Positions 52,046 through 61,328 of a stretch of 64,000 nucleotides of DNA are shown here, one piece after another. The position numbers were made by a program, and so were the translations under genes. The DNA is from Acidimicrobiia bacterium. GTDB lineage: Bacteria; Actinomycetota; Acidimicrobiia; IMCC26256; JAOSJL01. Position 1 is the stretch's first letter; the number at the start of each line of letters is the position of its first letter. The DNA lies in NCBI GenBank assembly GCA_027494115.1, contig JAOSJL010000001.1:2085218-2149217 (forward strand), in the 5' to 3' direction. The notes beneath the pieces are model-generated. The model did not search any database, was not told the origin of the DNA, and worked only from the letters and a program-made list of their open reading frames with translations.

Positions 52046-52823
52046 CTCCCCCGACACCGCTTTCGGCGACGCGTTCCACACCACGGAGCGACCATGCCGC
52101 GCCGACGGCCAAGAGCGCGGGGAGCGGAACGGTCAGAACCTCATCGACGACTTCCGCGATGGCGTCGGCCATCGCCTGCGCGCCCTCGGGACGCAGATGC
52201 AGTCCGTCATCCCAGTTCGCGTTCGGGGTGCTCGCGGCGAGCGCGTTCCAGTCGAGGACCTCGAGGCCGGCGTGGCGGCGAGCCGCGTCGCGCAGGTCGG
52301 CGTTCATCCCGGGACGATCTGCCTGGAACTCCTGTTGCGTCAGCCACACCACATGGTCGACGTTCTCCAGCGACGCCATGATGGCGTCGATACGCTGCGA
52401 GAATCCGACGGGTCCGTCGTTGTGGCCGATCGAGATCACGACGACGTCGTCGGAACGCCCGGCGAGCAGACCCGGGGATTCGAGGGCGGAACGGCCGACC
52501 TCGGCGGACATCTCGACACGTGCCTCGGGAATCGTGGCGCCGATCGTGGGGGGAATCTGGGTCTCGGCGCCGAGGATGACGGAATCGCCCCAGACGTAGA
52601 CGCTGGGCCCACCTCCGCCACCGGCCGGACGATCCGCAGTGCGGTCAGAGGCCGCCGCGCCCGGAATCGACGCCGGAAGGGTGGACAGCGTCAGGCAGAT
52701 GAGCGCGCCCAGGGCAATCTGGGCGCGCCAGAGGCCGTGTCGGGGCACGTTGTGTCGGGGCACGTCGTGTCGGGACACGTTGTGTCGGGGCATGGCGTCG
52801 GGGTGTCGGTCACGGTCGTTCAC
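52020..52823 (-). CDS. secreted SGNH/GDSL-like hydrolase
   Basis: The N-terminus contains four copies of a PRHNV-type pentapeptide, then a signal-peptide-like hydrophobic stretch (IALGALICLTLSTLPASIPG) and a Gly-rich linker. The mature part has SGNH blocks: VYVWGDSVIL (GDS), VVISIGHND (block III) and DDGLHLRPEG with the DxxH pair. The protein is probably exported and acts as an esterase or acyl hydrolase. It overlaps the end of the convergent P450 gene by 26 nt. The GTG start at 52823 lies near an inverted repeat shared with the divergent gene. Confidence 0.75.
   Translation of the reverse strand: MNDRDRHPDAMPRHNVSRHDVPRHNVPRHGLWRAQIALGALICLTLSTLPASIPGAAASDRTADRPAGGGGGPSVYVWGDSVILGAETQIPPTIGATIPEARVEMSAEVGRSALESPGLLAGRSDDVVVISIGHNDGPVGFSQRIDAIMASLENVDHVVWLTQQEFQADRPGMNADLRDAARRHAGLEVLDWNALAASTPNANWDDGLHLRPEGAQAMADAIAEVVDEVLTVPLPALLAVGAAWSLRGVERVAESGVGGARPSRGCA
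52737..52796 (-). repeat. 15-bp tandem repeat at the SGNH gene 5' end (4 copies)
   Basis: GTGTCGGGGCACGTT (plus strand) is repeated four times with 1-4 changes, encoding PRHNV-like pentapeptides ahead of the signal sequence. The unit keeps the reading frame. Confidence 0.85.
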
Positions 52824-52876
52824 GGGCTGTCAACGCTACAGGCCGCAGCGTTTGCGATCGTGACAGACTCGGCACC

Positions 52877-53896
52877 ATGGCGAACTCAACGGCGTCCAAC
52901 AATGCGGTTCCTGACAGAGCCATCCCCGACATGGCGGAGCTCACGAAGTTCGGGATCCAGGCCGCCGACGAGGGGCCGCATCCGCACAGCCCCGAACACC
53001 TTTGGTGGAACGAGTCGTGGTTCCTCGACTGGTTCAACGCCGAAGGGTCGCAGGCCGGGCACATGCGCATCGGACTGCACCCCAACCAGGACCGTGCCTT
53101 CATCTGGATCACGCTCTACGCCGACGGCGAGTGGATGCTCCTGGAGGAGCCACGCCTGCCCATGGACTCCGTCGACACCGACCGGCTCGCCTGTGACAGT
53201 TGGGGCCTGTCCTTCGAGTGGGACCGCTCCGACGCGCTCCGTAGCGGACGTCTCCGAGCGGAGGGCCACGGGCGGATCATGACGGGGCCGCGCGCGGGGA
53301 TGACCGCACCGTTCACGATCGATCTTCGCTACGAGGCCGCGGGCGCGGCCCATTCGACGGGTCCGTCCGACGTCCCCGGCCACTCGGCACAGGGGTACGT
53401 GGCAAACCGCTTCGAACAGCCGGTCTCGCTCGAGGGGGTGGCCGGGCTCGGTGACGGGCAAGCGTTCACGGGCCGTGGAGAACGCGACCACTCATGGGGT
53501 CCGCGCCCGTGGGACATGGAATGGCTGTTCGTCGTCGTGGGCGCCGGCGACTACCGGATGCAGTGGGCACTCGTCGACATTCCGGGGCTCGACCGGATCA
53601 CGGCCGGCTACGTGCTGCGCGACACGACCACCGACATCACCGAGGTCGACTGCGGCTTCGTGTACCGCGACGACGACCTCGACGATCCGGTCCACGGACC
53701 CTTCACCGTGACGACGGCCGACGGATCCACGATCGGTGGTCGTATGGAGTCGATCGCGGGAATCGAGTTCGACATCTCCCACTGCTTCGACCCGCCCCGC
53801 ACGTCGAGCTACCGGCGCACACTGGTGCGGTTCGTCCCCGATGAGGGTGAACCCGCCATCGGCTGGATCGAACGGAACAGCTTCGGCTCGGAGTGA
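52877..53896 (+). CDS. AttH/lipocalin-like (DUF7064/DUF7065-type) protein
   Basis: The 339-residue cytosolic protein is beta-rich, with LWWNESWFLDWFNAEGSQAG near residue 40 and GERDHSWGPRPWDMEWLFVV in the second half, the two blocks typical of AttH-like/DUF7064-7065 proteins found beside steroid and carotenoid genes. Such proteins may bind or hydrate terpenoid-like ligands; no catalytic residue can be named. Mycobacterial KstR regulons contain an uncharacterised gene (Rv3519) in a similar place, but I cannot confirm homology. It precedes the FadD-type ligase operon. Confidence 0.7.
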   Translation: MANSTASNNAVPDRAIPDMAELTKFGIQAADEGPHPHSPEHLWWNESWFLDWFNAEGSQAGHMRIGLHPNQDRAFIWITLYADGEWMLLEEPRLPMDSVDTDRLACDSWGLSFEWDRSDALRSGRLRAEGHGRIMTGPRAGMTAPFTIDLRYEAAGAAHSTGPSDVPGHSAQGYVANRFEQPVSLEGVAGLGDGQAFTGRGERDHSWGPRPWDMEWLFVVVGAGDYRMQWALVDIPGLDRITAGYVLRDTTTDITEVDCGFVYRDDDLDDPVHGPFTVTTADGSTIGGRMESIAGIEFDISHCFDPPRTSSYRRTLVRFVPDEGEPAIGWIERNSFGSE

Positions 53897-53929
53897 TCGC
53901 GGGTCCGGGACGCGTGTTGCGCCAGAACT

Positions 53930-53947
53930 GAAACGTGTCTTAGTTTC
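53930..53947 (+). promoter_or_regulatory. KstR-like motif over the promoter of the FadD-ltp-Rieske operon
   Basis: GAAACGTGTCTTAGTTTC is an inverted repeat (GAAAC, 8 bp, GTTTC) sharing ACGTGT and TA with the motif at 50703. It contains a -10-like TAGTTT at 53941-53946, 6 nt before the ATG at 53953, so a repressor bound here would block a leaderless promoter. Confidence 0.55.
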
Positions 53948-53952
53948 GAGCG

Positions 53953-55577
53953 ATGGCAGACGTGGGTTTCTGGAAGTCGGCGGCCGCCGAACCCGACCGT
54001 CGTGCCCTCGTCGATCCCGACGGCACCGAGCACACCGCCGGCGAGATGCTCGCCAACGCCAACCGTCTCGTCCACGGGTTGCGGGCCCTGGGTCTCCAGC
54101 GTGGTGACGCCGTCTCCACCATGCTCCCCAACGGCGTGGCCGCCATCGAGATGTACCTCGCGGCGCTCCAGTCGGGGTGGTACCTCACGCCCATCAACTA
54201 CCACCTGAGCGGTCCCGAGATCGCGTACATCCTCAACGACGCGGGAGCGAACGCTTTCGTGACGTCGACGCGCTACGCGGAGCAGGCCACGGACGCCATC
54301 GCCGAGATGGAGCTCTCCGAAGCGTCCCGCTTCGTCGTCCCGGATGTCGTCCCGGATGTCATGCCCGACGCCGGGGAGATGGCGAGAACAGCGGAAACTC
54401 CGGCATTTCGAACTCCGACATCGCGGGCTACCGACCGGTCGCCGAGCTCATCGACGGGCAGTCGGACGCCATGCCGGACGACCGCGCGGCCGGAATGGCC
54501 ATGCACTACACGTCGGGGACCACCGGACGTCCGAAAGGTGTACGCCGCGGTCTGCCCGATCTCGACCCCGACACGACCGTCGAGCTCCACTCGATGTTCC
54601 TGTCGCTGTTCGGGATCGAGCCGGACGACGGGAACGTCCACCTCGTCACGTCACCTAACTACCACACCGCCGTGACGATGTTCGGCGGGAGCTCGCTGCA
54701 CTACGGGCACACGCTCGTGATGATGGACAAGTGGACGCCCGAGGGAACCCTCGAGCGGATCGAGCGCTACGGAGTCACGACCACACACATGGTCCCCACC
54801 CAGTTCCACCGGATGCTCGCGCTGTCCGACGACGTTCGCGAGAGCTTCGACGTGTCGTCGATGCGCTACGCGATCCACGCGGCGGCGCCGTGCCCGGTCG
54901 ACGTGAAACGCAAGATGCTCGACTGGTGGGGGCCGGTGATCTACGAGTACTACGGCGCCACCGAGGGTGGGGGCACGCTCGCCACCCCGGAGGAGTGGCT
55001 GGCGCACCCCGGGACCGTGGGAAAGCCCTGGCCGATCTCGGAAGTCATCTGTCTCGACGACGACATGCGTGAGGTTCCGCGGGGTACACCCGGCACTGTG
55101 TACATGAAGACGATGGGTGCCGAGTTCGAGTACAAGGACGACCGCGAGAAGACCGACGAGAGCCGGTACGACGACTTCTTCACCGTCGGTGACATCGGCT
55201 ACATGACCGACGACGACTTCCTGTTCCTCTGCGACCGCAAGTCCGACATGATCATCTCAGGCGGCGTGAACATCTACCCGGCCGAGATCGAGGGCGAAAT
55301 CCTCTCGCATCCCGACGTGGCCGACGTGGCGGTGTTCGGCATTCCCGACGCCGACTGGGGTGAGGAGATCAAGGCCGTCGTGGAGCCGAAGGAGGGAGCG
55401 GAGCCCGGCGACGAGCTCGCCGAGTCGATCCTCGACCACGTGCGTGGTCGCCTCGGGAAGTTCAAGTGGCCGAAGTCGATCGACTTCATCGAAACCATGC
55501 CCCGAGACCCGAGCGGCAAGCTCTACAAGCGCAAGCTGCGTGACCCGTACTGGAAAGACCACGAGGCACAGATCTGA
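53953..55577 (+). CDS. FadD-type acyl-CoA ligase (AMP-binding, frameshifted)
   Basis: The N-terminal frame covers MADVGFWKSAAAEPDRRALV to a VVPDVVPDVMPD repeat; the rest is in another frame from about 54382. One missing base there joins them. Adenylate-forming motifs are complete: YTSGTTGRPKG, YYGATEGGG, GDIGYMTDDDFLFLCDRKSD and DPSGKLYKRKL with the catalytic Lys. About 541 residues, normal for FadD. It would activate a steroid side-chain acid or fatty acid. It is the first gene of an operon with a DUF35 protein, Ltp4/Ltp3-like proteins and a Rieske oxygenase, and overlaps the DUF35 gene by 3 nt. Confidence 0.8.
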
Positions 55578-56560
55578 TGGCGGCGGGTGACGCGCTCGTC
55601 GCGCACCACGTCTTGGAGTACCCCGGCGGCTACACGCGCTCGGTCGGTCCGGTGATCGGTCGCTACCTGACAGGTCTGCGGGAAGGCCGAATCACCGGAG
55701 TGCGCCTGGCCGACGGTCGCGTGTTGGTACCGCCGCTGGAGTACGACCCGGCAACCGCCGACCCGATCGGCGTGGACGACGACGAGTTCGTCGACGTGGG
55801 CCCGTCAGGACTCGTCGAGTCGTGGACATGGGTGGCCGAGCCCCGCCCGGGCAAGCACCACCTCGATCATCCCTTCGCGTTCGCTCTCGTGCGCCCCGAC
55901 GGTGCCGACACGGCGATGCTCCACGTCGTCGACGCCGGGAGTCCCGATGTGATGCGCGTCGGGATGCGCGTCATGCCCCGGTGGGCTGGCGAACGCACCG
56001 GGACGCTGACCGATCTCGAGGCTTGGGTACCCCAGGCCGACGGCGACGTGCCCACACCACCTGAACCCAGCGGTGCCACCGAACCGGTGTCGGGGGTCGT
56101 CGCTCCGGTCCGGCTCGAGTACGACGTGAACCCCGGCGTGGCCCCGACGCGCTTTCTCCACGGTCTGGCCGAGCGCCGTCTGGTCGGCGAGCGGGCTGCT
56201 GATTCAGACGAGGTCTACGTACCGCCACGGGGCTCGGATCCGAAGACGGGGCATCCGACCGAGATCGAGGTCGAGGTCGGTCCGAAGGGGACCATCACGA
56301 CCTTCTGCATCGTGAACATCCCGGGCTTGTCTGACCTGGCGCCCGAGATCCCCTACGTGTGCGCGCAGATCGTCCTCGACGGCGCCTCGCTGGCCTTCTT
56401 CGGTCTGATCGGTGAGGTCGAGGCCTCCGACGTCCGGATGGGCATGCGCGTCGAGGTCGTGTGGGCCGACGAGGTGAGTGCCGATCAGCGAAGCATCCGC
56501 TACTTCCGCCCTACCGGCGAGCCCGACGCCGCCTACGACGATTACAAGGACTTCATCTAG
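55577..56560 (+). CDS. double DUF35 OB-fold protein (Rv3521-like)
   Basis: Two OB-fold domains follow one another: GVRLADGRVLVPPLEYDPAT and RPGKHHLDHPFAFALVRPDG in the first, VGERAADSDEVYVPPRGSDP and AQIVLDGASLAFFGLIG in the second. The zinc-ribbon Cys pairs are missing in both, so the protein would rely on the OB folds alone. 327 residues; the M. tuberculosis gene at the same place before ltp4 (Rv3521) also encodes a DUF35-type protein. It probably binds the two Ltp-like proteins encoded next. Confidence 0.8.
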   Translation: MAAGDALVAHHVLEYPGGYTRSVGPVIGRYLTGLREGRITGVRLADGRVLVPPLEYDPATADPIGVDDDEFVDVGPSGLVESWTWVAEPRPGKHHLDHPFAFALVRPDGADTAMLHVVDAGSPDVMRVGMRVMPRWAGERTGTLTDLEAWVPQADGDVPTPPEPSGATEPVSGVVAPVRLEYDVNPGVAPTRFLHGLAERRLVGERAADSDEVYVPPRGSDPKTGHPTEIEVEVGPKGTITTFCIVNIPGLSDLAPEIPYVCAQIVLDGASLAFFGLIGEVEASDVRMGMRVEVVWADEVSADQRSIRYFRPTGEPDAAYDDYKDFI

Positions 56561-56575
56561 ACATGCGAGGCAGCC

Positions 56576-57631
56576 ATGCGTGACGTCGCTGTCGTTTCCT
56601 TTGCGCAGTCGAAACACGTCAGTGCGGACACGCAGCGCAACGAGGTGGAGACGATCATCCCGGTCGTTCGCGAAGCGGTCGAGCGTTCGGGCATCGACCG
56701 CGCGGAGATCGGGTTCACGATCTCGGGGAGCTGCGACTACCTCAGCGGCGGCCCGTTCACCTTCGTGGCCGGACTCGACGCGGTCGGCGCCTGGCCCCCG
56801 ATCAACGAGAGTCATGTGGAGATGGACGCCGCGTGGGCGCTCTACGAAGCTTGGGTCGTCCTCCAGACCGGCACCGTCGACTCGGCTCTCGTGTACGGCT
56901 TCGGCAAGTCGTCGATGGGCGACCTGCACGAGATCATGGCCCTGCAGTCGGACCCGTACTACGTGGCCCCGTTGTGGCCATCGATGGTGGATCTGGCAGC
57001 ACTCCAGGCGTGCGCGTATCTCGAGGAGACGGGCCACACCGAGGCTGATCTGGCCGAGGTGGCCGCGCGGAGTTCCCGCGACGCCCGCTCCAACGCGAAC
57101 GCCGTGCGTTCGGGCGATGTCGATGCGGCCGACGCCCTCTCTGCACCGATCGTGGCACCGCCGCTGCGCGAACTCGACATCGCACCAATCACCGACGGTG
57201 CCGCCGCTCTCGTGCTGGCCGCAGGCGACCTCGCCCGGCAGCTGTGCGACCGTCCGGCGTGGATCCGCGGTATCGATCATCGGATCGATTCCCAGGCGAT
57301 GGGCTTGCGCGACCTGTCGACCAGTGAGTCGGCACGCCTTGCCGCAGAGAAGGCCGGGGTGGCCGACGGACTCTTCGACATCGCCGAACTCCACACGCAG
57401 TTCAGCCACGAGGAGTTGATCCTCGCCGACGCGCTGGGTCTCGCCGACGACGTCGTCCGCAGTCCGAGCGGGGGCCCGCTGGCAGCCAACCCGGTGATGT
57501 CAGCCGGCCTCATCCGTTTCGGGGAAGTCGCCGCCCGCATCCACAACGGCAGCGTCAACCGGGGTGTCGCCCATGCCGCGTCAGGCCCTGCCCTCCAGCA
57601 GAACCTCGTCGCCGTGTTGGAGGGGAACTGA
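56576..57631 (+). CDS. ltp4: Ltp4-like thiolase-fold protein
   Basis: The 351-residue protein has the thiolase fold but no Cys at the nucleophile position: the segment around HVEMDAAWALYEAWVVLQTG replaces it. PLRELDIAPITDGAAALVLA and GGPLAANPVMSAGLIRFGEV are typical of Ltp4/SCP-x-like partners. In M. tuberculosis ltp4 and ltp3 are adjacent in the same order as here. It probably forms a heteromer with the Ltp3-like protein and the DUF35 protein. Confidence 0.85.
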   Translation: MRDVAVVSFAQSKHVSADTQRNEVETIIPVVREAVERSGIDRAEIGFTISGSCDYLSGGPFTFVAGLDAVGAWPPINESHVEMDAAWALYEAWVVLQTGTVDSALVYGFGKSSMGDLHEIMALQSDPYYVAPLWPSMVDLAALQACAYLEETGHTEADLAEVAARSSRDARSNANAVRSGDVDAADALSAPIVAPPLRELDIAPITDGAAALVLAAGDLARQLCDRPAWIRGIDHRIDSQAMGLRDLSTSESARLAAEKAGVADGLFDIAELHTQFSHEELILADALGLADDVVRSPSGGPLAANPVMSAGLIRFGEVAARIHNGSVNRGVAHAASGPALQQNLVAVLEGN

Positions 57632-57632
57632 C

Positions 57633-58795
57633 GTGGGCAGTCAACGCTGCGCGGTGATCGGGGTCGGGCAGACCCACCACGCTGCCGAACGAAAAGACGT
57701 CTCGATCGCGGGGCTCGTGCGTGAAGCCGCACTCGAGGCACTCGAAGACGCCGGCCTGGCCTGGTCGGACATCGACGCTGTCGTGATCGGGAAGGCTCCC
57801 GACACCTTCGAGGGCGTCGTGATGCCCGAGCTGTTCCTCGCCGACGCCCTGGGTGCGGCGGGCAAGCCCATGCTGCGCGTGCACACGGCGGGCAGCGTCG
57901 GCGGCTCCACGGCCATCGTGGCGGCCAAGCTCGTCGAAGCGGGTGTGCACGAACGCGTCCTCACCGTCTCCTTCGAGAAGCAGTCTGAGAGCGACTCCGT
58001 GTGGGGCCTCACCGTGGAGATGCCGTTCCAGGCACCGCTCGTAGCCGGCGCCGGCGGCTACTTCGCCCCACTCATCCGGGCGTACATCGAACGCGCCTCG
58101 GCGCCCGCCGATATCGGGATGAGGGTGGCCGTCAAGGACCGCCTCGCAGCGCTGGGCAACCCGAACGCGCACCTCCACCTCCCCGACATCGACCTGGCGA
58201 TGGTCGAGGAGTCCTTCATGCTCTGGGACCCGCTGCGCTACCTCGAGGTGTGTCCGTCCTCGGATGGCGCCATGGCGCTCGTGATCGGTAGCGAGGACGT
58301 GGCGAAGGGGACCGAAGGTCCGGCAGCGTGGATCCAGGGTATGGCCATGCGGTCCGAGCCCACGATGTTCGCCGGTCGCGACCAGGTGAATCCGCGCGCC
58401 GGGCGAGACTGCGCGGCCGACGTGTATGCGCAGGCGGGTGTCACCGATCCCCGGTCGGACTTCGACTGCGCCGAGGTGTACGTCCCGTTCAGTTGGTACG
58501 AGCCGATGTGGCTCGAGAATCTCGGGTTCGCTGCACAGGGCGAGGGGTGGAAGCTCACTGAGTCGGGCGCTACAGCGCCCGATGGGGACATCCCGTGGAA
58601 TCCCTCCGGAGGCGTCCTGTCGTCGAACCCCATCGGAGCGTCCGGGATGATCCGATTCGGTGAAGCTGCCCAGCAGGTTCGTCAGCGCTGCGGCGACTAC
58701 CAGGTGGCGGGGGCGCGACGGGCGCTGGGTCACGCGTACGGTGGGGGTCGCAGTTCTTCAGCATGTGGGTCGTCGGATCCGATCCACCCGACTAG
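57633..58795 (+). CDS. ltp3: Ltp3-like thiolase-fold protein (frameshift at the C-terminus)
   Basis: GTG 57633 follows ltp4 directly. VVIGKAPDTFEGVVMPELFL, RVHTAGSVGGSTAIVAAKLV, FEKQSESDSVWGL and SNPIGASGMIRFGEAAQQVR match remembered Ltp3 (Rv3523) of M. tuberculosis. As read, a missing G in the run at 58743-58747 lets the frame run on into the Rieske gene. With one more G the end is GGGSQFFSMWVVGSDPPD and a TAG at 58793, which is the natural terminus. It is presumed to cleave a steroid side-chain acyl-CoA with Ltp4 and DUF35. Confidence 0.85.
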
Positions 58796-58816
58796 CCCGT
58801 CGCCCCCGGTAGTCCG

Positions 58817-58874
58817 CCACCAGACCAACGCCCACCAGTACCCACCCACCAGACCAGTACCCACCAGACAAGTG
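58817..58874 (+). repeat. 14-15 bp CCACCAG repeats between ltp3 and the Rieske gene (4 copies)
   Basis: CCACCAGACCAACGC, CCACCAGTACCCAC, CCACCAGACCAGTAC and CCACCAGACAAGTG follow one another. They fill the ltp3-Rieske intergenic space up to the GAGGAGG ribosome site. Confidence 0.75.
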
Positions 58875-58889
58875 AGGAGGCCACACGCC

Positions 58890-59865
58890 ATGGCGCGGTT
58901 CCCGTTCCCGATGCCGTTCGGTTGGTTCCAGATCGGCTATCCCGAAGACCTCGCGCCGGGTGAGCTCCAGCCGCTGCACTACTTCGATTCCGAACTCGTG
59001 ATGTGGCGGGCCGACGACGGCTCGCTCAACCTACAGAGCGCCATCTGCCCGCATCTCGGTGCCCATCTCCGGGTACGGCGGTTGTGTCGACGGTGGCACC
59101 ATCGAGTGTCCGTTCCACGGGTGGCGCTACGACGACACCGGTGCGTGCGTCGAGATCCCCTACAGCGACCGCGTCAACAAGCAGGCGAAGCTCCGCAACT
59201 ACCCGGTGATCGAACGCAACGGACTCATCATGGCGTGGTACCACCCCGGTGACGCGCCACCGAGCTTCGAGATCCCCGAACTCGACGACATCGCCGGAGA
59301 AGGATTCACCGACTTCTACAAGTCCTCCTACGTCATCAAGACGGCGATCCAGGAGATGGGGGAGAACAGTGTCGATCCCGCACACTTCCGCTACGTCCAC
59401 CACACCGACGAGGTGGCCGTGTGCGAGGAGTACACGACCGACGGACCGCGCTCGAAGATGCTGTCGTCGCAGAAGTACGTCACTCCGCAGGGTGTCGTCG
59501 ACGGGCGGATCGACTCGTTTGCGACCGGGCCGGGTTTCTCCGAAGTCCGCTTCGAGATGCCCGGTGTCGTGAAGGCGGCGCTGCTCGGATGCGCCACACC
59601 GATCGATGACGAGACGGTCGAACAGCGGTTCAACTTCAAGGTCGAAAAGACCGGAGACGAGCGTATGGACTCGGTGATCGCCGACGCGTTCGTGGCCGAG
59701 ATCAACAAGCAACTCACCGAGGACATCCCGATCTGGGAACACAAGGCCCACCTCGAGAAGCCGCTGCTGATCGACACCGACGGTCCGTTCATGACCTACC
59801 GGAAGTGGGCGTCACAGTTCTACGCGGAGCCGGTTGGCACACAGGTGGTCGGACCTGGCACGTGA
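58890..59865 (+). CDS. Rieske non-haem iron steroid oxygenase, KshA/Neverland-like (frameshifted)
   Basis: ATG 58890 has GAGGAGG upstream. The first frame gives MARFPFPMPFGWFQIGYPED and CPHLGAHL; the second gives GYGGCVDGGTIECPFHGWRY. Removing one C at 59069-59070 joins them into a complete Rieske centre (CPH ... CPFH). ENSVDPAHFRYVHH supplies the mononuclear iron ligands. About 324 residues, shorter than KshA. IECPFHGWRYDDTGACVEIP and NGLIMAWYHP resemble the Neverland/DAF-36 cholesterol desaturases. It probably hydroxylates or desaturates a steroid nucleus. A reductase is not encoded nearby. Confidence 0.8.
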
Positions 59866-59881
59866 GCGGCGAGGCGGGCGA

Positions 59882-61120
59882 GTGAGCTACCGAGTGAGCT
59901 ACGACGTGAGATACCTGTTCGAGCGGTTCCTGCACGCCGCCTACATCGCCATCGCGCGGATCGCCGCCAAACTCCTTCCCGACAGAATCCCGGTGACGTT
60001 CGCCGGCTCCGATGCCGTGGCAGAGTTGTGCGCCTCGATCGGCCATCAAGGAGTCCGCCGGGCACTCGTGGTTTCTGATGCGGGTCTCGTTGAGATCGGC
60101 ATCGTCGGGCGGATCACCGAGGAACTGACCGAAGCCGGAGTCGAATGGACGGTCTACTCCGAGGTCGAACCCGATCCGACGTTCCCGCAGGTCGAGACGG
60201 GTCTTCAGGTGTACGAGGCCGAGGGCTGTGACGCGGTCGTCGGCGTGGGCGGGGGGTCGTCGATGGACGCGGCCAAGATGATCGCCGCGCTGGCGACCAA
60301 TGGCGGGCCCCTGAGCAAACTCGAGGGCAAGCTCCGCGTGCGCAAGGCCCCGGCACCGCTCTTCGCCGTCCCGACGACGGCGGGCACCGGATCCGAGGTC
60401 ACCGTGGCAGCTGTCGTGTCCGATGCGGAGACACACGAAAAGAAGTTCTTCCTGGACCCGAAGCTGCTCCCCGACATGGCGGCACTCGATCCTGGCCTGA
60501 CGACCGGACTCCCCGCACCGATCACGGCGGCCACGGGCATGGATGCCCTCACCCATGCGGTCGAGTCGTTTGTCTCGAGGGCGTCGACCAAGCAGACGAA
60601 GGACTACGCCAAGATGGCAGTCCGCCTCATCTTCGAGAATCTCCCGAAGGCCTTCGCCGATGGCAGCGACCTCGCGGCACGTCAGGGGATGTTGCTGGCC
60701 TCCTACTACGCAGGTCTGGCGTTCACACGGTCCAGTCTCGGAAACGTGCACGCCATCGCCCACAACCTCGGTGCCGCCTACGGGACACCGCACGGACTCG
60801 CCAACGCGACGGCTCTTCCCCACGTCCTCGATTTCTCGAAGGACGACGCCCAGGAACAACTCGCCCGTTTGGCGGAGGTCATCGGTCTGTCGGGGGACAG
60901 CGATGTCGAGAAGGCCCAGCAGTTCATCGACGCCGTTCGCGATCTGATGGCGACCCTGGAGATCCCCTATGAGCTCGAGGCCCTCCAGAACGAGGACATC
61001 ACGTCGATCGCACGTCGCGCACGGGCCGAGGCATTCCTCGACTATCCGGTGCCTCGCTTCATGAGCCAGAGCGAGTGCGAGGGCCTCCTGCAGCAGATGT
61101 GCCCCAGCCGCGCGGCGTAG
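59882..61120 (+). CDS. iron-containing (type III) alcohol dehydrogenase
   Basis: The 412-residue protein has VVGVGGGSSMDAAKMIAALA (NAD site), PTTAGTGSEVT, and metal ligands in ATGMDALTHAVES and NVHAIAHNLGAAYGTPHG. I place the start at GTG 59882, 16 nt after the Rieske stop; an upstream in-frame start would overlap the Rieske gene. The first 35 residues are unusually hydrophobic/aromatic for the family. Being in the steroid operon it may oxidise a side-chain or ring alcohol; that is inference. Confidence 0.85.
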   Translation: MSYRVSYDVRYLFERFLHAAYIAIARIAAKLLPDRIPVTFAGSDAVAELCASIGHQGVRRALVVSDAGLVEIGIVGRITEELTEAGVEWTVYSEVEPDPTFPQVETGLQVYEAEGCDAVVGVGGGSSMDAAKMIAALATNGGPLSKLEGKLRVRKAPAPLFAVPTTAGTGSEVTVAAVVSDAETHEKKFFLDPKLLPDMAALDPGLTTGLPAPITAATGMDALTHAVESFVSRASTKQTKDYAKMAVRLIFENLPKAFADGSDLAARQGMLLASYYAGLAFTRSSLGNVHAIAHNLGAAYGTPHGLANATALPHVLDFSKDDAQEQLARLAEVIGLSGDSDVEKAQQFIDAVRDLMATLEIPYELEALQNEDITSIARRARAEAFLDYPVPRFMSQSECEGLLQQMCPSRAA

Positions 61121-61256
61121 AGCCTGCTCGAAGCCCCCCTCGCAGCCAGGTCAGGCGCAGCCTCGGTCATGTACGACCAGTGCGCGGCGGATCGCCGGGG
61201 GGATCGTGGGTGTGCGTCGTCCGACGTCGAGAGTCTGGCGGGTGCTCCAGCTGTGT

Positions 61257-61328
61257 GAGGCAGCTGATGGTCGCCCGACTCGCTCCGGCGCTGAAGCGAG
61301 TCACTCGCGGTCGCCCATCAGCTGCCTC
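61257..61328. repeat. 72-nt nested inverted repeat
   Basis: GAGGCAGCTGATGG (61257-61270) pairs with CCATCAGCTGCCTC (61315-61328), and inside it GACTCGCT (61277-61284) pairs with AGCGAGTC (61295-61302). It lies between the Fe-ADH gene and the decayed DUF222 gene and could be a terminator or the remnant of a small mobile repeat. Confidence 0.65.

Noticed and set aside
57564..59252. apparent Ltp3-Rieske fusion protein
   Set aside because: Created by two one-base errors; natural Ltp3 end and a separate Rieske start with a ribosome site are both visible.
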